The translations under genes were made by a program, and so were the position numbers. Shown here in pieces: positions 52,611-60,770 of a stretch of DNA of 64,000 bases. Under the pieces are notes generated by a model that worked only from the letters and a program-made list of their open reading frames with translations, was not told the DNA's origin and made no database searches. Origin of the DNA: Flavobacterium sp. 83 (GTDB lineage Bacteria > Bacteroidota > Bacteroidia > Flavobacteriales > Flavobacteriaceae); the NCBI RefSeq assembly GCF_000744835.1, contig NZ_JQMS01000001.1:1302001-1366000 (forward strand), read 5' to 3'. How positions within the stretch are numbered: the stretch's first letter is position 1; every line of letters starts with the position of its first letter.

Positions 52611-53689
52611 TGGAAGTTTACAGATACACTTTGGACAAGGGAAGTAAGAAATTTCTTTGTCCAAATTGCACCAAAAAAACATTTGTAAAGTACATTGATA
52701 CTGAAACAAGAAACTATTTGTCTGATGAGTTTGGTAAATGTGACAGGGAGCAAAACTGTAACTATCACAAAGCACCCCCAAAAGGCAATAAGTACTATTT
52801 AATAAAGGTTTTATCTATAAAGGAAATAACAGATAAGGCAATTAAAACAACTGATATAAACGGCCTTATTTCGATAGTGCCAAAATCACAAATACTGGAG
52901 CAGTCAAAAAATGATTGCTGGATTTCGGAATGGTTTTTAAAAAGTAGTACTATTCAATATTTAACGAATGAGTTTAAATATAATTATTCAAATGTATCGG
53001 GGTTTATAAATGAAGTTAAACAAATGGTACAACCTTTACCAATAGCACCGAGTTACCATAGTATCGAATTATTAGACAAAATGTATACTGAAATTCAAAT
53101 TGACAATTTAACCGAGTTTTTAAAGATGAGGTTTTCAAAAGATGAGGTGTTCAAAGCAACACAAAATTATTTGATTACAGGAACAAATATTTGCTGGTTT
53201 AACTCAACTGTATTTTGGCAAATAGATGACAAAGAACAAATACACGCTGGTAAAATAATGCAATACGATAGGTTTACTGGCAAAAGAATTAAAGAACCTT
53301 ACAATCGCATAAACTGGTTACATAAAGCCACCAAAGAGCCTGATTTTAATCTTAATCAATGCTTATTTGGATTGCACCGAGTTACTGAAGACTATCAAAA
53401 AACTATTGCTATTGTTGAAAGCGAAAAGACGGCAATAATAATGAGTATTTTGTTACCGCATTACATTTGGATTGCCACAGGAAGCAAAGGAAACTTTAAA
53501 TTTGAGATGTTGAAACCAATCAAAAAAAGAAATATTGTTTCGTTTCCTGATAAAGGCGAATACATTAACTGGTTAAACAAAGCCACCGAGTTAAACGCAA
53601 TAGGTTTTAAAATTTCAGTTAGCGAAATAATTGAAAACACCGAGTTTGAAAACGGTTTTGATTTGGCAGACTATTATTTGAATTTATAA
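52610..53689 (+). CDS. DUF6371 primase-like protein
   Basis: A 359-aa protein starting with a zinc-finger-like segment, KFLCPNCTKKTFVKYIDTET and GKCDREQNCNYHKAPP, as in DnaG/CHC2-type primases. A TOPRIM-like core is suggested by KTIAIVESEKTAIIMSILLP and the later IVSFPDKGEYINWLNKA. It matches the Bacteroidota DUF6371 family. With the adjacent helicase it probably forms the replication initiation pair of the excised island. Confidence 0.85.
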   Translation: MEVYRYTLDKGSKKFLCPNCTKKTFVKYIDTETRNYLSDEFGKCDREQNCNYHKAPPKGNKYYLIKVLSIKEITDKAIKTTDINGLISIVPKSQILEQSKNDCWISEWFLKSSTIQYLTNEFKYNYSNVSGFINEVKQMVQPLPIAPSYHSIELLDKMYTEIQIDNLTEFLKMRFSKDEVFKATQNYLITGTNICWFNSTVFWQIDDKEQIHAGKIMQYDRFTGKRIKEPYNRINWLHKATKEPDFNLNQCLFGLHRVTEDYQKTIAIVESEKTAIIMSILLPHYIWIATGSKGNFKFEMLKPIKKRNIVSFPDKGEYINWLNKATELNAIGFKISVSEIIENTEFENGFDLADYYLNL

Positions 53690-53776
53690 AATAAATTAAC
53701 TCGTTTACGGGAAACCGTAAAGTAATTGATTTTTAATAAATTACATTTAAAAATTATTAATCTAAATCTTAAAAAA

Positions 53777-54214
53777 ATGAAAAAAGTATTATTGTTAAGT
53801 CTGTTATTAATAAGTGTAATGAGTTGTACAACAAACAGCAAAATTGAATCTGAAATTGATAAAAAAATGAGTGAAATTTTAAAAGATTATAGTAGTTATG
53901 AACCAATTGAAACACAAATAATAGATACAATTTTCGTAGGAGTAATTGCTAAAAAACAAATAATAGACCCTGTTAATTTAAGACATCCAAGTGCGACAAA
54001 AACGGCTAAATATAGAAAACTTGAAAATTCAAAAGAAGTTATTGCCTATGTGGTTAATCATAAATATAGAGCTAAAAACGGATTAGGTGCATTGGATATT
54101 TATACAAAAGATTTTGTTTTTGATAAAAACTATAAACTGTTTGGAGTGTCAAATAATTCAATTGACAATATTTTGTTCCCCCAACAGTTATTTTTTAAGG
54201 AATACATAAACTAA
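53777..54214 (+). CDS. Small lipoprotein of island 2
   Basis: A 145-aa protein with a lipoprotein signal peptide (MKKVLLLSLLLISVMSCTTN, Cys17). The start at 53777 is preferred because the in-frame ATG at 53726 would place charged residues before the signal. The mature part (IETQIIDTIFVGVIAKKQII, VIAYVVNHKYRAKNGLGALD) is a small alpha/beta domain of unknown role. Such cargo could act in surface exclusion, but there is no evidence. A terminator follows. Confidence 0.72.
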   Translation: MKKVLLLSLLLISVMSCTTNSKIESEIDKKMSEILKDYSSYEPIETQIIDTIFVGVIAKKQIIDPVNLRHPSATKTAKYRKLENSKEVIAYVVNHKYRAKNGLGALDIYTKDFVFDKNYKLFGVSNNSIDNILFPQQLFFKEYIN

Positions 54215-54237
54215 ATTAATCTGTGATAATAAAACAC

Positions 54238-54270
54238 AAAAGGCGAACCATAACGGAACGCCTTTTTTTT
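54238..54270 (+). terminator. Terminator after the island 2 lipoprotein
   Basis: AAAAGGCG (54238-54245) pairs with CGCCTTTT (54259-54266), then a T run. Confidence 0.88.
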
Positions 54271-54348
54271 GTTCAAAACGTAAACCACAGGCAAGCGGTA
54301 AACCTCATCAAAGATACGCTATAATTAAATACTATTGAAATAATTCAT

Positions 54349-54356
54349 TACATTTG
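54349..54356 (+). promoter_or_regulatory. -7 box before the 197-aa gene
   Basis: TACATTTG is a full TAnnTTTG match, 67 bp before the start at 54424. No convincing -33 element. Confidence 0.4.
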
Positions 54357-54423
54357 TTTTATCTATAATTGACAAAAATAGGTTTAATGTTCCTTAATAA
54401 TTTAGGTTTTAAATTCAGACAAT

Positions 54424-55017
54424 ATGCCACGATATGCAAATTATAATACAACCGTTGAAGACTGTTTAAAATACAGGGTTAAGAGTTTAACCGAAAACAA
54501 CAATAATTACTTAAAATCGTACGGAATACGCACGGGCGTTACAAGTTGGACTATAAACGGGCAACCGCACGCGAAAATTGATTTTAAAGTAACACATACA
54601 GAAAACGGCACGTTTATAACATTTAATTATAGATGCAACGGCGAACCCATCAATTATAACGTTAATCTTATTAGTAGGGTTTCAAATTTAGGCAAGGGCG
54701 AAATGTGGTTTTTTGTTTGCCCCATAACGGGTAACTGTTGCCGTAAATTATATTTAAACGGTACACACTTTTTGCATAGAGAAGCGTATAAGGGTTTAAT
54801 GTACGAAAGTCAAATAAAATCACAAAGCACCCGAGCAATGTATAAAGTCTTTGACGCGGTTTATGTAAAAGATGAGGTTTATGATGAGTTATACAAAAAG
54901 CATTTCAAAACCCATTACAACGGCAAAGAAACAAAACGCTATAAAAAACTAAAAAATATAATTGAAACGGCAAAAAGGTATCCAGCAAACACACTCGAAA
55001 GTTTATTAATGATGTAA
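54424..55017 (+). CDS. Unknown 197-aa protein of island 2
   Basis: No family recognised. It starts MPRYANYNTTVEDCLKYRVK. A beta-rich middle (AKIDFKVTHTENGTFITFNY) is followed by FVCPITGNCCRKLYLNGTHF, a treble-clef-like cysteine motif, and a basic helical C-terminus (LYKKHFKTHYNGKETKRYKK). This suggests nucleic-acid binding. It is transcribed separately from the replication operon. Confidence 0.65.
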   Translation: MPRYANYNTTVEDCLKYRVKSLTENNNNYLKSYGIRTGVTSWTINGQPHAKIDFKVTHTENGTFITFNYRCNGEPINYNVNLISRVSNLGKGEMWFFVCPITGNCCRKLYLNGTHFLHREAYKGLMYESQIKSQSTRAMYKVFDAVYVKDEVYDELYKKHFKTHYNGKETKRYKKLKNIIETAKRYPANTLESLLMM

Positions 55018-55140
55018 TACATATCTAAAGTAGAGCAAAGTAGATAAAACTAATATATTAACGTAACTATTTTGTTTGCACACCAATAAAGTTTTTGAGT
55101 TTGAAATAATATTAAAAAAGAGGTTTTTTTTAAGTAGATA

Positions 55141-55164
55141 GTGTAAAAGGTGTAAAAAATGTAC
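55141..55164 (-). repeat. Right copy of the island 2 inverted repeat
   Basis: The reverse complement of 49557-49580 with one mismatch. It lies between the 197-aa gene and the tRNA-Ala attachment site. Confidence 0.85.
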
Positions 55165-55251
55165 CCAAAAAAACAAACTTATTTTTACCTAAAAAAAGTA
55201 CTTTTATACAAAATCACAACCTAACAATACAAAAATCGTACAATTTTAAAA

Positions 55252-55296
55252 TAAAAAAAACCGTAATAGCTTTGTCTATAGCTTGTTACGGTTTTT
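55252..55296 (-). terminator. Terminator of tRNA-Ala (island copy)
   Basis: AAAACCGTAA / TTACGGTTTT, the same stem as the chromosomal hairpin at 47995-48037 but with an unrelated loop, so it was supplied by the element. Confidence 0.8.
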
Positions 55297-55297
55297 G

Positions 55298-55313
55298 TTT
55301 GTGGAGAATATCG
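55298..55313. repeat. Right attachment core of island 2
   Basis: A 16-bp copy of 48035-48050 that includes the last 12 bases of tRNA-Ala. Confidence 0.85.
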
Positions 55314-55375
55314 GATTCGAACCGATCACCTCTTGCCTGCCAGGCAAGCACTCTAGCCAAATGAGCTAATCCCCC
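55302..55375 (-). tRNA. tRNA-Ala (anticodon GGC)
   Basis: On the minus strand it reads GGGGGATTAGCTCATTTGGC at the 5' end. The anticodon stem CTTGC/GCAAG encloses loop CTGGCAG (anticodon GGC). The T arm is ATCGGTTCGAATCCGAT, and the acceptor ends ATTCTCC plus discriminator A. The acceptor uses two G-U pairs. CCA is not encoded. Its 3' end is the attachment site of island 2. Confidence 0.94.
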
Positions 55376-55386
55376 AAACTGTTTCG

Positions 55387-55418
55387 CAAATATAACATAT
55401 AAATTTTCCAAAAAACAA
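55387..55418 (-). promoter_or_regulatory. Promoter of tRNA-Ala
   Basis: On the minus strand TTG (55418-55416), a 21-bp spacer and TATATTTG (55394-55387) fit the Bacteroidota promoter; the tRNA begins 11 bp later. Confidence 0.6.
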
Positions 55419-55501
55419 TTTTCCAAACTCAAATCCATACTATTTGAAAAAAAAGCAAAAGCATCCTTTACTTTTTTTAACTTTACATCAAAATAGGTGC
55501 T

Positions 55502-56269
55502 ATGGTAACAGAAATCCCAACAGGTTCGCTCATCACAACAATCGAAAATAAAATCGTAACAATTCAATTTGGTCATCCGGCGAGCAATTCCTTTCCAAGA
55601 GAATTGTTAGATCGATTAACAAATGAATTCAATAATTTGAACAATAATCCTGCTGTTTCAGTGATTATTGTAAAAAGCGAAGGTACCGGTGTTTTTTGTG
55701 CAGGAGCTTCATTTGATGAACTTTTGGCAGTTTCTAATCAGGAAGTAGGAACCCGATTTTTCTCGGGATTCGCACATTTGATTAATGCAATGAGAAATTG
55801 CTCAAAACTTATTGTTGGTCGCGTTCATGGCAAAGCAGTTGGCGGAGGCGTAGGAATTGCTTCGGCTTGCGATTACACATTGGCAACAAAAAATGCGGCT
55901 ATAAAATTATCCGAGTTGGCGATAGGAATTGGGCCGTTCGTAATAGAACCCGCAGTTTCACGAAAAATGGGAAAAATGGCCATGGCCGAAATGACGCTGG
56001 CAGCACACGAATGGAAAACGGCCGACTGGGCAAAAGACAAGGGTTTGTACGCCAATACTTTCGAAACGATTCAAGAACTTGATAGTGCAGTAGCTGATTT
56101 CAGTGCTAAATTATCCAGTTATAATCCAGAAGCGTTAACCGAAATGAAAAAGGTTTTGTGGGAAGGAACCCAAGATTGGGAGACTTTATTGCTGGAACGA
56201 GCCGCTATTTCGGGAAAATTAGTCTTGTCTGATTTTACCAAAAAGGCATTATCTCAATTCAAAAAATAA
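55502..56269 (+). CDS. Enoyl-CoA hydratase/isomerase family protein
   Basis: A 255-aa crotonase-fold enzyme. The oxyanion-hole segments are FCAGASFDELLAVS (residues about 64-77) and GRVHGKAVGGGVGIASACDY (about 104-123). The usual second catalytic acid position is in LSELAIGIGPFVIEPAVSRK, with Glu in place. The substrate cannot be fixed; short-chain enoyl-CoA or methylglutaconyl-type hydration are options. It is divergent from tRNA-Ala. Confidence 0.9.
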   Translation: MVTEIPTGSLITTIENKIVTIQFGHPASNSFPRELLDRLTNEFNNLNNNPAVSVIIVKSEGTGVFCAGASFDELLAVSNQEVGTRFFSGFAHLINAMRNCSKLIVGRVHGKAVGGGVGIASACDYTLATKNAAIKLSELAIGIGPFVIEPAVSRKMGKMAMAEMTLAAHEWKTADWAKDKGLYANTFETIQELDSAVADFSAKLSSYNPEALTEMKKVLWEGTQDWETLLLERAAISGKLVLSDFTKKALSQFKK

Positions 56270-56283
56270 TTTTTTCAGGATGT

Positions 56284-56368
56284 ATTTTAGGAGCTATTTC
56301 CTGCTGTCCGCTATATCTATCGTGGCGAACCCCGCCACAATAGGATGCCGCTTCCATCAGGGCTAGAC
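56284..56368. repeat. Second REP-like element (inverted relative to 45929)
   Basis: On the minus strand it starts TAGCCCTGATGGAAGCGG and ends ATAGCTCCTAAAATA, matching the ends of the copy at 45929-46037. The centre is a short palindrome GTGGCG/CGCCAC. Confidence 0.75.
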
Positions 56369-56448
56369 CTCATTGAAATTCGAATACCAACATTTACATC
56401 TCATTTCTCATATCAATTTGCTAAATTTGCAATCAAAATTAAACTTCG

Positions 56449-56913
56449 ATGAGCAATATCAGAATTACAAAACAATTTGGTTTCGAAACCGGTCACGCTT
56501 TATATGGTTATGACGGGAAATGTAAAAATGTTCACGGACATAGTTATAAATTGTCAGTAACCGTGATAGGGAAACCAATCGAAAACCGTAACGACGTAAA
56601 ATTTGGAATGGTAATCGATTTTTCGGATTTAAAGAAAATTGTAAAAGAAGAAATTGTAGATCAGTTTGACCACGCAACGGTTTTTAACGAAACCACTCCT
56701 CATATTGAATTGGCAAACGAATTGATAAATCGTGGGCATCACGTTATTTTGGTGGATTATCAGCCAACGAGCGAGAATATGGTAGTCGATTTTTCTCAAA
56801 GAATCATGAGAAGATTACCGGAAGGAATTAAACTGTTCTCCTTAAAATTGCAAGAAACAGAATCTTCTTTCGCCGAATGGTTTGCAAGTGACAATATGAA
56901 ATCGATACTGTAG
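56449..56913 (+). CDS. queD: 6-carboxy-tetrahydropterin synthase / PTPS family
   Basis: Makes 6-carboxy-5,6,7,8-tetrahydropterin from dihydroneopterin triphosphate in queuosine synthesis. Zinc ligands are His in ETGHALYGYDG and the pair in VHGHSYKL; the active Cys is in GKCKNVHGH. The proton-relay His is in QFDHATVF and the substrate-binding Glu in LQETESSFAEW. At 154 aa it is of normal length. It lies 4 bp before lpxH. Confidence 0.92.
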   Translation: MSNIRITKQFGFETGHALYGYDGKCKNVHGHSYKLSVTVIGKPIENRNDVKFGMVIDFSDLKKIVKEEIVDQFDHATVFNETTPHIELANELINRGHHVILVDYQPTSENMVVDFSQRIMRRLPEGIKLFSLKLQETESSFAEWFASDNMKSIL

Positions 56914-56917
56914 CTTC

Positions 56918-57676
56918 ATGAAATTACCAAACAACAAAAAAGTATATTTCGCCTCCGATCAGCATTTTGGTGCGCCAACCCCAGAATTGAGTTTTCCAAG
57001 AGAACAAAAATTTGTGGCTTGGCTCGATGAGGTAAAAAAAGACGCGGAAGCTATTTTTTTAGTAGGTGATTTATTTGATTTCTGGTTCGAATACAAAACA
57101 GTGGTTCCAAAAGGATTTATTCGTGTTTTAGGTAAATTGGCTGAAATTCACGACAGCGGAATCCCTATTTATTTCTTCGTGGGAAATCACGATTTATGGA
57201 TGGATGATTATTTCCAGAAAGAATTGAATATTCCAGTGTACCACGATAATCAAGAATATACTTTTGGTGATAAAACGTTCTTAGTGGGTCATGGTGATGG
57301 GAAAGGTCCCGGTGACATGGGGTACAAACGCATGAAGAAAGTATTTACAAATCCATTCTCCAAATGGCTTTTTAGATGGCTTCATCCTGATATTGGAGTA
57401 GGACTGGCGCAATATCTTTCCGTAAAAAATAAATTGATTTCTGGTGATGAAGACGTTACCTTTCTTGGCGAAGACAACGAATGGTTGATTCTCTATTCCA
57501 AACGAAAACTAGAAACCAAACACTACAATTACCTTGTTTTTGGGCACCGTCATTTACCTATGAAAGTAACTGTAGGAGAAAATTCAGAATATGTGAATTT
57601 AGGTGACTGGATTACTTATTTCACCTATGGCGTTTTTGATGGGGAAACTTTCGAAATCAAAAAATACGAGAATTAA
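56918..57676 (+). CDS. lpxH: UDP-2,3-diacylglucosamine diphosphatase
   Basis: Hydrolyses UDP-2,3-diacylglucosamine to lipid X in lipid A synthesis. The calcineurin-type metallophosphatase motifs are complete: ASDQHFGAP, VGDLFDFWFEY, VGNHDLWMDD, GHGDGKGPGD and FGHRHLPM. At 252 aa it fits the Bacteroidota LpxH-type. Its stop overlaps the 3' end of the convergent frameshifted gene. Confidence 0.92.
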   Translation: MKLPNNKKVYFASDQHFGAPTPELSFPREQKFVAWLDEVKKDAEAIFLVGDLFDFWFEYKTVVPKGFIRVLGKLAEIHDSGIPIYFFVGNHDLWMDDYFQKELNIPVYHDNQEYTFGDKTFLVGHGDGKGPGDMGYKRMKKVFTNPFSKWLFRWLHPDIGVGLAQYLSVKNKLISGDEDVTFLGEDNEWLILYSKRKLETKHYNYLVFGHRHLPMKVTVGENSEYVNLGDWITYFTYGVFDGETFEIKKYEN

Positions 57677-58028
57677 TTCATCCCCACACCATATAAATAA
57701 TCATCCAGATTCATCTTAAATAAAGATCCCTCCACCAAGTCTTTTACAGCATTTAATTCTTCCATGGAAACAGCCAAATCAATTTGGGAACAAGGTGTTT
57801 TTGGTAAGAATTTGTGGCATTTGTTTCTAAGTTCGCAATCGTCACAACATTTATTTAGAATGCTACTTTCTTCAATGAGTATTTAAATAGTTGGAGTTCG
57901 TGTTTGGTAAAATAAAACCCCGTTTCTCTAAAAATCAATTGTACTTTATCAGTTACCACTTCATCCTCTTTTTTCCAGTAGAAAGAAGTTCCTGAATCAT
58001 TGTAGTATATCTGTTTTATTTCTTTCAT
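57673..58028 (-). pseudogene. Frameshifted small cysteine-rich protein gene (DUF6686-like)
   Basis: The start at 58028 gives MKEIKQIYYNDSGTSFYWKK through HELQLFKY, then runs out of frame to a stop at 57855. A second frame continues from about 57884 as IEESSILNKCCDDCELRNKC and ends DDYLYGVGMN-stop at 57673. A missing base near 57884-57888 explains both. The combined product, about 118 aa, looks like the Flavobacteriia DUF6686 family, which I recall as short and cysteine-rich. It may be a true mutation or a sequencing error. Confidence 0.8.
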
Positions 58029-58097
58029 TTTGTGAATTATTTGAAACAAATACAATAATTATTTAGATTTATTCTAAATAAAAAAATATAAAAGATT

Positions 58098-58236
58098 CAT
58101 AAAAAAATCGGTAAGTAATCCTGGGATTATTTTACCGACTTTTTAAATTATATTACAATGATTTTAAGATTCCCACTTTTCATGTTCATCAATGTCTTTT
58201 TATAAGTATGTAAATGAATTACCCAGTTTTAGTAAT
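58098..58236. repeat. Decayed, permuted copy of the region downstream of the MFS gene
   Basis: Three blocks match 60530-60770: a terminator hairpin (TCGGTAA/TTACCGA, 58108-58138), a fragment at about 58165-58204 that on the minus strand encodes KDIDEHEKWES-stop (compare KDIDEHEKGE-stop of the MFS protein), and a 25-bp block at 58212-58236 identical to 60530-60554 at 23 of 25 bases. Order is hairpin, tail, 25-bp block here, but 25-bp block, hairpin, tail at 60.5 kb. Confidence 0.75.
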
Positions 58237-58315
58237 AATTCAAGATTGCTCTTGATTATAGAATAAATAATGTTTTTATTCTTTGAATCGGAGATTGTTT
58301 AAGATGATATAGAAT

Positions 58316-58356
58316 TAAAAAACAAACCCTTTCAGTATTCAAAATGCTGAAAGGGT
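58316..58356 (-). terminator. Terminator of the DUF6705 gene
   Basis: ACCCTTTCAG / CTGAAAGGGT 10-bp stem (58326-58335 with 58347-58356), and on the minus strand a T-rich run follows. Confidence 0.85.
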
Positions 58357-58439
58357 AATAATTTAAATTTATTAGTTTTAATAACGTTTTTGCTTATTTA
58401 ATTTCTGAAACTGTTTATTGTGTTTTACTTTTTGTCATT

Positions 58440-59015
58440 TTACAGTTTGGTTAATCGCATCCCGTTTCTAGGCAATAATTGTTCAGCCAGTTTTAATCCT
58501 GTACAACTATCCTCAGTTAAAAGGATTTTTTCTGGTTCAAAAGTTAAAGACATGTCAGTATTGGATATGTTTTTCATACGGATATATACCGTTCCTTTTT
58601 GACCACAGCCAGAATTCTTACCGTAATAATTTGATACATAATAAGTCAAGTCTTTACTGAAATAATATCCTTCAATTACATAAGTACTTGTATCAGGCAA
58701 ATTTCTTGTGTCTTCTATGATCACACCGTTAGTAGTAGTTATTAAATATCGTATAAGTAATTTGTCATAGGTTACATTTTGTGGTTTACAAGTATATTTT
58801 TTTACTATAAATGTATAATTTTTGTTTTCAAAAGTCCCTTTCCATGTTCCTATATATTTGCCAAGTAAATTATTTACATCTTTTAGATAAGTTCCTTCAG
58901 GTATACCATTTTGAGCGATCATATAATCAATTGTTTTTTCTACAGGTACAATTGTTTGGGCTTTGCAGGATATTGCAATTGTTAATAAATATCCTATTAT
59001 TACTAATTTTTTCAT
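58440..59015 (-). CDS. DUF6705 family exported protein
   Basis: A 191-aa protein with a signal peptide (MKKLVIIGYLLTIAISCKAQ; cleavage after Ala or lipidation at the Cys are both possible). The mature part LGKYIGTWKGTFENKNYTFI, YVIEGYYFSKDLTYYVSNYY and SLTFEPEKILLTEDS matches the Flavobacteriia DUF6705 family, a lipocalin-like beta sheet of unknown role. It lies 20 bp after the phase-variable lipoprotein gene and is probably expressed with it. Confidence 0.8.
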   Translation of the reverse strand: MKKLVIIGYLLTIAISCKAQTIVPVEKTIDYMIAQNGIPEGTYLKDVNNLLGKYIGTWKGTFENKNYTFIVKKYTCKPQNVTYDKLLIRYLITTTNGVIIEDTRNLPDTSTYVIEGYYFSKDLTYYVSNYYGKNSGCGQKGTVYIRMKNISNTDMSLTFEPEKILLTEDSCTGLKLAEQLLPRNGMRLTKL

Positions 59016-59035
59016 GTTTATATTTTATTAAAGTA

Positions 59036-60459
59036 TTAATTACAATTTATTGTTATTTTTTTACCGTTGATATCCAATGTTATTTTTTTATTTCCTGTAT
59101 CTTCTATTTTATACAATTCAATACCGTCGATACCAATTTTGTCTATTAAGAATTTTAATAAACCTTTTTCCAAACCATTTTCGAGAATTGTTGTTATATA
59201 AATTTTATCTAGACTCTCGCCCCAATTAATAGTGTTGGCTTTTACATTAATATCGGCTGCATTTCCAGTAAAACCTAGTTGATAGGTTCCAGCACTTGAC
59301 ACCAACACCCCATAAGTATCACTTATAGGATTACCATAATTTTGTGCATTAATGATTAAAATTAAAAACTGTTTTACATCTTCTGGAGAAAATATTTTAA
59401 TAGGAAAAACATCAATTAATTCTCCTTCTGCATTTGTTTTTTGATAGGAATCTAAATGAGTGTGCATATAACCTATCCTGTTAATGTCTCTTGGCAAAGT
59501 AACGGCATCAGAACCATTTGCAGTCAAAGTAGTGAAGGACCCGTCCTTTGTTTGTGCATAACCATTTTCTTTTGTTTGTCCAGTTTGCGTTTTTAGGACA
59601 TCAATTTTTGCTTTATATATTGGATTGTTATATTGAGCTTTTAATTTTTCACAAGGGTCAATTACTACATCAACTACATCTCTACTTATTGTAGTTCTGT
59701 ATAGAATATAATTGGAATCTCCATTTGTCCCACAAGGATAAGGAGTATTCATGAAAGAAGTTGTAATTATTGTCTCTTGCGTCGTATTTCTGTAGGTAAG
59801 TTTGGTATAATTTCCAACAGTAACTGAAGAATAATGATTTGTATTTTCTAATGCATACGTATATACAATATATGTTTCAATACATTCTGGTGCTTTATTG
59901 GTTGCAGATTGATTGAAATTGTGTAAGTTGATAATATCGTTTAAGGGTTCTATTATATTTTTTTCGGTAGTATTTTTGCTATGGCCATTAAAAATAACAA
60001 GTTGTCCTAATGAAGTTCCATTTAGTTGAAATACATTCAGAGTTCCAATAAAGTTACTAAGATTTTCAATGGAATTAGAGAATAAAGTATGGTTTAAACT
60101 TGTATACGCTTCCACTAAGTAGGAATGGATTTCAGTTCCTTTTTTTATTGCAATCAATTCGTATTTTAATTGATTTTGAAATAAATTGGATTCAATTTGA
60201 GTTGGCTTTTTTTCAGAGACTTCAATTTCATAAATTTCGAATCCGTCTTTCTCAATTTTGGAGAACGTTTCCCAATTTACAACTAAATTATCAGCAATGT
60301 TTTTATTGGTAAATTGTTCCAGTTTTAAATCGTTTTTTAGTTGATTTACAATTGGGTTTGTTGTGTTGTCCTGCAGATCATCTTTAGTACAAGAAAAGAG
60401 CATTAAAACCAAGAATATTCCTAAAAATGTGGGGGGGGGGTAAATAATTTTACTTTCAT
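59036..60459 (-). CDS. Lipoprotein with JAMM-like motif, frame broken at a C10 tract
   Basis: The intact frame runs from about 60430 to 59036. The natural ATG at 60459 (MKVKLFT) is followed by ten C residues (60440-60431) that put it out of frame, giving a stop at 60421-60423. With eight or eleven C residues it would read through TFLGIFLVLMLFSC, a proper lipoprotein signal with lipobox LFSC, into the 450-aa mature protein. The C-terminal half has IGYMHTHLDSYQ and FSPEDVKQF, an H-x-H plus S-x-x-D pattern like JAB/JAMM metalloproteases. A TTG start at 60412 would give a signal too short to work. The gene is either phase-variable (OFF here) or affected by a homopolymer sequencing error. Confidence 0.75.
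60431..60440 (-). repeat. Poly-C tract (C10 on the coding strand) at a gene start
   Basis: Ten identical bases between codon 6 and the signal peptide of the lipoprotein gene. Frame arithmetic: n = 8 or 11 gives the open frame, n = 10 a stop at codon 13. Confidence 0.92.
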
Positions 60460-60529
60460 ATTATGATTTAAAATTAGTGTTTTTTCGTGTAAAAAACATC
60501 GTTTTCAAACTTATGACTAATTTACTACA

Positions 60530-60770
60530 AATGAAATACCCAGTTTTAGTGATATTTTGTTTTTCTTTTTAAAAATGATATCCATAAAAAAAGTCGGTAA
60601 CGAATCCTGAGAATATTTACCGACTTTTTAAAATTTATCACAGATTTATTTTTAATTAAAAAAATCTGCTTAATCTGTCAAATCTGTGTTCTATTCTAAT
60701 GTATAAATATATTTTTATCCAGAAAGTGATTACTCTCCCTTTTCATGTTCGTCAATATCCTTTTGTAAGT
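60530..60770. repeat. Intact copy of the duplicated MFS-downstream block
   Basis: It contains the 25-bp block (60530-60554), the MFS terminator (60585-60626) and the 3' end of the MFS gene. Counterparts lie at 58098-58236 in a different order. Confidence 0.75.
60585..60626 (-). terminator. Terminator of the recJ-MFS operon
   Basis: AAGTCGGTAA / TTACCGACTT (60591-60600 with 60617-60626), followed on the minus strand by a T run. Confidence 0.85.

Larger units (their letters stand above)
48035..55313. mobile_element. Island 2: 7.3-kb element in tRNA-Ala(GGC)
   Basis: TTTGTGGAGAATATCG occurs at 48035-48050 and again at 55298-55313, where it is the 3' end of tRNA-Ala. Between them are an integrase at the left end, small HTH proteins, a D5/P4-type helicase and a DUF6371 protein. 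No transfer or structural genes are visible, so it looks like a minimal integrative or satellite-type element. Confidence 0.88.
58029..58439. other. 410-bp gap with a decayed MFS 3' end and terminators
   Basis: It holds the duplicated block at 58098-58236 and a minus-strand terminator at 58316-58356 for the DUF6705 gene. No intact gene is present. Confidence 0.7.
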
